This document shows positions 59,737-64,000 of a DNA stretch of 64,000 nucleotides, piece after piece. The DNA lies in the NCBI GenBank assembly GCA_965267435.1, contig OZ253960.1, positions 6,758,001 to 6,822,000 on the forward strand, in the 5' to 3' direction. Source of the stretch: JAWPMT01 sp965267435. GTDB taxonomy: Bacteria > Bacteroidota > Bacteroidia > Cytophagales > Cyclobacteriaceae. The notes beneath the pieces were generated by a model. It did no database searches. It had not been told where the DNA came from and saw only the letters and a list, made by a program, of their open reading frames with translations. The translations under genes were made by a program, and so were the position numbers. Position 1 is the first letter of the stretch. Every line of letters begins with the position of its first letter.

Positions 59737-61200
59737 CTAGTGTCCCGATGGGGAAGGCATGTCGCCTTCGTCAGTGACAGGCTCATCTTTGACAAAGCTC
59801 CAGGCGACGAAGGATATGGCCAAAGACACGGCAGAGATGATGAAGATCAAGGTCTTATTCTCAACCTGGTTGATAGCATAGCCCACCCCGAGGCTTGCGA
59901 CCAACTGGGGTAACACCACCGATAGATTGAAGAGCCCCATATAAAGACCCATTTTGGACTTCTCTACCTTCTGGGACATGATGGCAAAGGGTAACGAAAT
60001 GATTGCCGCCCAGCCGGCACCGCAGACTACCATGAACCCATAGATAACGCCGGTTCCCAGGTGCCCCAAAAAGACCAGCCCCACATAACCTACCGACATC
60101 GTCGCCATACAGATGTAGTGGGTCTTCACGCGCCCCCAGGTCTTAGAAAGTGGCTCGAGCAGGGCGACTGGGAGAATGGCGGCCACACCATTCAGGATGA
60201 GGAAGCTCCATGAGACCACACGCCCTTGTTCAACATTGTCCAGTAGCGCATACTTGTCCTGGACATAGAAGAGCATATAAACAAACATTGTATGAACACC
60301 TACCCATGAAAAGGAATGGGCTGCAAGCACTTTGCGGAAGCCAATCTGATTCGCCTCTTCTTTGGGTTTGTCTGCCTCTGACTTGAGGACCGCTTCCAAT
60401 ACCAGGACAATGGTGATGGCCAGGCAAACAAACTCTACCCAGTAGTGATCGACCTCAATGTGGGCCAGCCGCAGGGTCATTGCGTAGACGTCGTAAATGA
60501 GAAATCCCCAGAGGGGTTTGATCGCCATCAATATCCCTGCCAGGGAAGTGTTGCTGGATGTAGGCTGTTCCTCTGCACTCTCTTTGAGCTCTCGTGGCTC
60601 AGTGATGAAGAAAGGAGGAATGACGGAAGTCAGAAATACTACAAGCACTCCCACGTAGATGAGGACGTAGTTGTCCCAATAGGCGCCAATTGCGTAGGCA
60701 CCTACACTGAGTGTCCCGGATACGCTCTGCATCCAGGCGTACCCTTTCGTGCGGGCATCGCCCTCAGGTGTGACATCTGCGATGATCGACCTCGTGGGGT
60801 TGAATGAGACGTTGATGGCAAGGTCGAGAATCAGGGCCACTGTGATGGCTACCCCCAAAATACCCCCGACGCCCGTACTGGACGATATGACATCGATATT
60901 GGGCAACGCCAGCAGCATGAGTGCCCCCAATACGCCACCTATCAGTATGAAAGGTCGCCTTCTGCCATTCCAAAACCATACGTTGTCGCTGATGACGCCG
61001 ATGAGCACCTGGCCAATGATACCAGCGATCGGCCCTGCTGCCCATACGAGTCCCACGTCGTGAATGTCCAGCCCGTATTTGTTGCTCAGGATCCAACTAA
61101 GGGCTGAAATTTGCACTGAGAGGGCGAAACCCATGCCTGTAGCAGGTAGACTCAACAGGGCATAAAATGAGTTGCTAAGTTTCTTCTGAATGGCCAGCAT
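59737..61200 (-). CDS. SLC45-like sugar transporter (MFS)
   Basis: 487 aa with 12 predicted membrane helices. It matches SLC45/SUC-type carriers of Bacteroidota (ALSWILSNKYGLDIHDVGLVWAAGPIAGIIGQ, WNGRRRPFILIGG, FNPTRSIIADVTPEGDARTKGYAW). It likely moves a disaccharide or monosaccharide with H+ or Na+. No sugar hydrolase adjoins it, so the substrate cannot be named. It ends 6 bases from the convergent small secreted gene at 59731. Confidence 0.9.
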   Translation of the reverse strand: MLAIQKKLSNSFYALLSLPATGMGFALSVQISALSWILSNKYGLDIHDVGLVWAAGPIAGIIGQVLIGVISDNVWFWNGRRRPFILIGGVLGALMLLALPNIDVISSSTGVGGILGVAITVALILDLAINVSFNPTRSIIADVTPEGDARTKGYAWMQSVSGTLSVGAYAIGAYWDNYVLIYVGVLVVFLTSVIPPFFITEPRELKESAEEQPTSSNTSLAGILMAIKPLWGFLIYDVYAMTLRLAHIEVDHYWVEFVCLAITIVLVLEAVLKSEADKPKEEANQIGFRKVLAAHSFSWVGVHTMFVYMLFYVQDKYALLDNVEQGRVVSWSFLILNGVAAILPVALLEPLSKTWGRVKTHYICMATMSVGYVGLVFLGHLGTGVIYGFMVVCGAGWAAIISLPFAIMSQKVEKSKMGLYMGLFNLSVVLPQLVASLGVGYAINQVENKTLIFIISAVSLAISFVAWSFVKDEPVTDEGDMPSPSGH

Positions 61201-61500
61201 ATTTCATAATTTAGGACCAGGCAATTTAACCCGGTTTAGTCAATGGTGTTTCGTTACGAGCCGTTAAAGTGCGATAAAATCAAGTGCTTAGGTGTGAAGT
61301 CATAATTGACCATAATGGTGACGAGCCAACAAGTGTTAAGTGCTTGATTTTGAAGTAATTTGAGGGCGCAGTAGAAAGAATATTGGGTAAATAGGGTTTC
61401 AATCCGGGAGAGACGTTTAAAGGTAAAGACCACGTCATTTTCTGTTTTCATCGGAACTTCCCGGAGCCAAACCATGTAAGAATTATGTATCTTTAAAGTT
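61201..61500. other. Divergent promoter gap with an inverted repeat
   Basis: 300 bases between the MFS transporter and the thioredoxin-like gene, read head-to-head. An inverted repeat, aaaatcaagtgctta (61276-61290) with taagtgcttgatttt (61337-61351), 13 of 15 matched with a 46-base spacer, could be an operator for one or both genes. A 73-codon minus-strand ORF (61254-61475) is probably noise. Confidence 0.5.
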
Positions 61501-62070
61501 ATGAAAGCACTTCCTTACACGCTGGCGCTCCTTCTAGTCCTCCCTTTGATGTCTGCCACAGGTCCCAAAACTGATGGCAAGGAGAAGGCGGCATCTGACA
61601 ACATTGAATGGATCTCATTTGAAGAAGCAGTAGAGAGAAGCAAGAAAGAGCCTCGGAAGATATTGGTAGATTTCTACACCGACTGGTGTGGTTGGTGCAA
61701 GCGAATGGACGCTGACGTCTACGCCAAAGAAGAAATTTCCTCGTATATCAACGAGAAATATTATGCAGTAAAATTCAATGCTGAGAAAGTAAAGCAGGAT
61801 ATCGAGTTTCATGGTAACACCTTTTCTTTCGTTCCTCCGCCACAGGGTGGACGAAGGGGAATACATGAATTGGCTTACGTCCTTATGAACAAGAGGGCAA
61901 GCTACCCAACGACTACATTCCTTGATGAGAACCTCAATATGATACAGGCAATCCCGGGTTATCAGAAAGCACCAAGATTCGATATGATTCTCAAGTTCCT
62001 TGGTGAGAATTCTTACAAAAACACCGGTTGGGAGGAATTTGCTGCCAACTATAAAAGTCCTATCCAGTAG
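61501..62070 (+). CDS. Secreted thioredoxin-fold protein (WCGWC motif)
   Basis: 189 aa with a signal peptide (MKALPYTLALLLVLPLMSATG). The active site is DWCGWCKRMDADVY near residue 62-66 (CGWC), as in DUF255/thioredoxin-like YyaL-type and DsbD-C proteins, then YPTTTFLDENLNMIQAIPGY around the cis-proline. Probably a periplasmic reductase or sensor of envelope disulfides. A terminator follows at 62093. Confidence 0.88.
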   Translation: MKALPYTLALLLVLPLMSATGPKTDGKEKAASDNIEWISFEEAVERSKKEPRKILVDFYTDWCGWCKRMDADVYAKEEISSYINEKYYAVKFNAEKVKQDIEFHGNTFSFVPPPQGGRRGIHELAYVLMNKRASYPTTTFLDENLNMIQAIPGYQKAPRFDMILKFLGENSYKNTGWEEFAANYKSPIQ

Positions 62071-62092
62071 GGTCCTTCCAAGAAAAAAAATT

Positions 62093-62117
62093 AAAGGGTT
62101 GTTGCAACCCTTTTTTT
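62093..62117 (+). terminator. Rho-independent terminator after the thioredoxin-like gene
   Basis: A perfect 9-bp stem (aaagggttg with caacccttt; 62093-62101 with 62105-62113) and 3-base loop lead into seven T residues. Confidence 0.92.
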
Positions 62118-62150
62118 GTGCGCTGGTCTTTAGGGCAAATACCAATACAA

Positions 62151-62834
62151 ATGATGCAGAAAATCTATATATCATTTTTCGCAGCCCTCTTACTCGCATG
62201 TAGTTCAATTGCTCAAGACAAGGATACCAGAAGCCTTGGGTCGTTTGATGCCATTTCTGTGGGAGAGGCGATCAACGTCGAAATCACCAAGGGCAATAAG
62301 GAGGAGGCTCGTGTAGAGGTGTATGGCACTGACGCATCCAATGTGATCACCGACGTATTCGGAGGTCGCCTGCGAATCAGGATGGCGCGCGGCAACTGGA
62401 GAAATGTTGATGTCAACGTGTACGTCACTTATAAAGAACTCAATGAAATCGATGTATCATCGGCAGCAGATCTGGAGACGACTAATATGCTCGTCAGCGA
62501 GCGACTAGAGGTAGAGGTGAGTAGCGCTGGAGACGCCAAGCTCATGGTGCAGGTGGCAGAGTTGGAAGTGCGTGTCAGCAGTGCTGGCGACTTGACGATG
62601 GAAGGGAGCGCGGAGGAGCAGTATGTACGCGTCAGCAGTTCAGGAGACTATGAGGCGTACGACCTGAGGAGCAAAGTCGCAGAGGTAAATGCCAGTAGCT
62701 CTGGCGATGCGCGCGTCTTTGTGGAAGATAAATTAGAGGCAGACGCCAGTAGCTCTGGATCTGTATACTACCGTGGTGATCCCACTAAGGTATATGCCGA
62801 CTCAAGCAGCGGTGGACGCGTGAGAAAGTCCTAA
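62151..62834 (+). CDS. Head-GIN-domain (DUF2807) secreted repeat protein
   Basis: 227 aa from the ATG at 62151. A signal with a possible lipobox (LLACSS, Cys near 16) is followed by the head-GIN domain: SLGSFDAISVGEAINVEITKG, then repeating strands at about 20-residue spacing with the signature VSSAGD or ASSSGD (six copies: SSAAD, SSAGD, SSAGD, SSSGD, SSSGD, SSSGS). This gives a right-handed beta-helix-like stack, probably on the cell surface or in the periplasm. Function unproven; adhesin-like is an inference. Confidence 0.9.
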   Translation: MMQKIYISFFAALLLACSSIAQDKDTRSLGSFDAISVGEAINVEITKGNKEEARVEVYGTDASNVITDVFGGRLRIRMARGNWRNVDVNVYVTYKELNEIDVSSAADLETTNMLVSERLEVEVSSAGDAKLMVQVAELEVRVSSAGDLTMEGSAEEQYVRVSSSGDYEAYDLRSKVAEVNASSSGDARVFVEDKLEADASSSGSVYYRGDPTKVYADSSSGGRVRKS

Positions 62835-62861
62835 ATTTAAAATTGAACATTAGAATGGGAG

Positions 62862-62892
62862 AAGGCCTTTATAATTTTGTAGAGGCCTTTTT
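62862..62892 (+). terminator. Terminator-like hairpin just before the TPR lipoprotein
   Basis: A 7-bp stem aaggcct/aggcctt (62862-62868 with 62883-62889) and 14-base AT-rich loop end in a short T run two bases before the ATG of the TPR gene at 62895. It ends the GIN-protein transcript or can hide the agagg sequence that could serve as a ribosome-binding site. Confidence 0.65.
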
Positions 62893-62894
62893 CT

Positions 62895-63905
62895 ATGCGA
62901 CACATTTCACTCGGACTGATCATCATTCTTGCCTTTGGCTGCACGGAGTCTGCCACCACACAGCGTGACCGATTTTTCTTTCTCGGCAACCAGGCCATAG
63001 ACGAAGGAGATTGGGACAAAGCCATCAACTACTATGACAATGCTATCAGGGTTGATGCGGATTATGCATTGGCGTACAACAACAGAGGTGTTGCAAGGGT
63101 TAATCACGGCCATGCCGCTGAGGCCATTCTCGATTACAATGAGGCACTGAAGATTGATCCTGAATACTACGAGTGTCTCGGCAATCGCGCACATGCCTAC
63201 GAGCTCGTTCGGCGGTATGAGAGCTCCTTGCGGGATTGGTTGCAGTTGACGCAAGCCTTTCCCGACTCGGCTTTCCTTTTCCTTTCGAGAGGTTTGGTCT
63301 CCAGTAAAATCAACGACTACGAAGACGCCGAAGCGTCTTTTCTGCGCGTTTTGGATCTGGATCCGAACGATGATGAAGCCAGAATCAACCTCGGTGTACT
63401 GGAGTATTACAAGCACAATTTTGACAGCGCCCGCTTTTGGTTGCAGGAAGGGATCACCCAGAACCCACGCAATGGTCATGCTTACAATGCCCTCAATCAA
63501 ATTGCCATTGCCGAGGGGAATCTCCAGGAGGCATTTGCTCAGATTGGTGTGGCGCTGGAACTCGAGCCGGACAACCCCTACTTCCTCAATAATCGCGGAT
63601 ATACCTATCTACTGATGGATTCCCTGCAGCGAGGGTTGACCGATGTCAACGAAAGTATATTGCTCGATGCTGACAACATGTGGGCTTTTCGAAACAAAGG
63701 GGTATTTTATCTCCTCAGCGGCAGCCCGGAGACAGCTCTTCGATACTTCCAGCAAGTAGAGGATAGCGGTGCTTTTGTTGAGGACCTGCACGCGTACACA
63801 GGGCTCGCTTATTGGGATATGGATAGGAAGCGTCAGGCATGCGAAGCGTGGGGCCGGGGACGGAGCCTACGCTCCAAGGCCTTGCTGTCAGCACGTTGCG
63901 AATAG
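62895..63905 (+). CDS. TPR-repeat lipoprotein
   Basis: 336 aa. A lipobox (LAFGC, Cys16) is followed by about eight tetratricopeptide repeats from residue 25 to 320 with the pattern W/L-G-Y-A-P (YALAYNNRGVARVNHGHAAEAILDYNEAL, DNPYFLNNRGYTYLLM). It is an envelope-anchored protein-interaction scaffold. The gene start overlaps the preceding hairpin. No partner gene is identifiable. Confidence 0.9.
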   Translation: MRHISLGLIIILAFGCTESATTQRDRFFFLGNQAIDEGDWDKAINYYDNAIRVDADYALAYNNRGVARVNHGHAAEAILDYNEALKIDPEYYECLGNRAHAYELVRRYESSLRDWLQLTQAFPDSAFLFLSRGLVSSKINDYEDAEASFLRVLDLDPNDDEARINLGVLEYYKHNFDSARFWLQEGITQNPRNGHAYNALNQIAIAEGNLQEAFAQIGVALELEPDNPYFLNNRGYTYLLMDSLQRGLTDVNESILLDADNMWAFRNKGVFYLLSGSPETALRYFQQVEDSGAFVEDLHAYTGLAYWDMDRKRQACEAWGRGRSLRSKALLSARCE

Positions 63906-64000
63906 CGCCTTTTTTGATTCCTGATTGACTCCGAATCCCGCCAGGGAATTTTCTCGATAGGCGGTCTGAATTAGATTGCTTTCATAGTTTTAGATCAGTG

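Noticed and set aside
61254..61475. 73-codon ORF in the divergent gap upstream of the MFS gene
   Set aside because: No motif, no ribosome-binding site, and it overlaps the inverted repeat; likely chance.
62907..63500. 197-aa minus-strand ORF opposite the TPR lipoprotein
   Set aside because: The plus-strand TPR repeats are clear; the reverse frame has no family features.
1..64000. CRISPR array, rRNA operon, prophage or intact insertion sequence
   Set aside because: No regularly spaced direct repeats, no transposase or phage genes, and no rRNA-like sequence were seen on either strand.

Overview
The window is 64 kb of chromosome from a member of the Bacteroidota, most likely order Cytophagales. 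The evidence is the gldA-gldF-gldG gliding-type ABC genes, many short lipoprotein signals, Bacteroidota-type families (DUF1572/DinB, head-GIN adhesin, M61 and M28 peptidases, LytTR regulators, a Na+/solute symporter with a tiny partner subunit), a menaquinone gene (menB), weak ribosome-binding sites and several TTG/GTG starts. I cannot name a genus. No rRNA, tRNA, CRISPR array, phage or intact insertion sequence was found. The region reads as core and house-keeping chromosome with one sugar-acid module that may have been inserted.

Layout. 1-5.5 kb: a minus-strand run namZ-fmt-folA-SDR-subtilisin, the last running off the window. 5.5-12.3 kb: LolC/E-like permease, Dpm1-type glycosyltransferase, HAD phosphatase, uracil-DNA glycosylase-like protein, GH16 glucanase, aminopeptidase P and a secreted carboxypeptidase-regulatory-fold protein. 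12.3-26.7 kb: M61 peptidase, TypA/BipA, small membrane proteins, S10 carboxypeptidase, MOSC protein, cadherin-like lipoprotein, Gfo/Idh oxidoreductase, an Ada-type zinc-domain protein tail-to-tail with AlkA, a collagen-like lipoprotein, M28 peptidase and YfcE-type phosphoesterase. 26.9-30.1 kb: a hybrid kinase (PAS-PAS-HisKA-HATPase-REC-HPt) overlapping a LytTR regulator. 30.1-39.8 kb: lactonase lipoprotein, MenB, pirin, penicillin-acylase family enzyme, DinB-like protein, an ECF sigma factor overlapping a four-helix membrane protein, ThuA-like and TlpA-like proteins.

39.8-50.0 kb is the most unusual part. All genes read leftward: aldo/keto reductase, modA, cupin, then a tight six-gene module (GH88-like unsaturated uronyl hydrolase, xylose-isomerase-like TIM barrel, Gfo/Idh oxidoreductase, SDR, small membrane subunit, sodium/solute symporter), then a Mop-domain protein, modB and modC. 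The mod genes are in the expected order but split by the sugar-acid module, and a cluster of palindromes lies at its upstream edge. 50-54.7 kb: a noncoding repeat and possible structured RNA, a pseudo-receiver protein, a conserved small protein, a GNAT-nitrilase fusion and cysM/cysE. 54.9-59.0 kb: gldA-gldF-gldG plus a DUF4340 protein. 59.2-64 kb: a small secreted protein, an SLC45-like sugar transporter, a secreted thioredoxin, a GIN-domain adhesin-like protein and a TPR lipoprotein.

How the parts may work together (inference). The GH88-like enzyme would release an unsaturated uronate or related sugar, the symporter would import a mono- or small oligosaccharide, and the oxidoreductases and isomerase-like protein would convert it. 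GH16, the SLC45-like transporter, the ThuA-like protein and the second Gfo/Idh protein also fit a polysaccharide-degrading lifestyle. Noncoding space holds at least three dispersed or palindromic repeat types that no gene explains, including a 78-bp repeat present twice in opposite orientation. Six convergent gene pairs overlap at their 3' ends, so the coding density is high.
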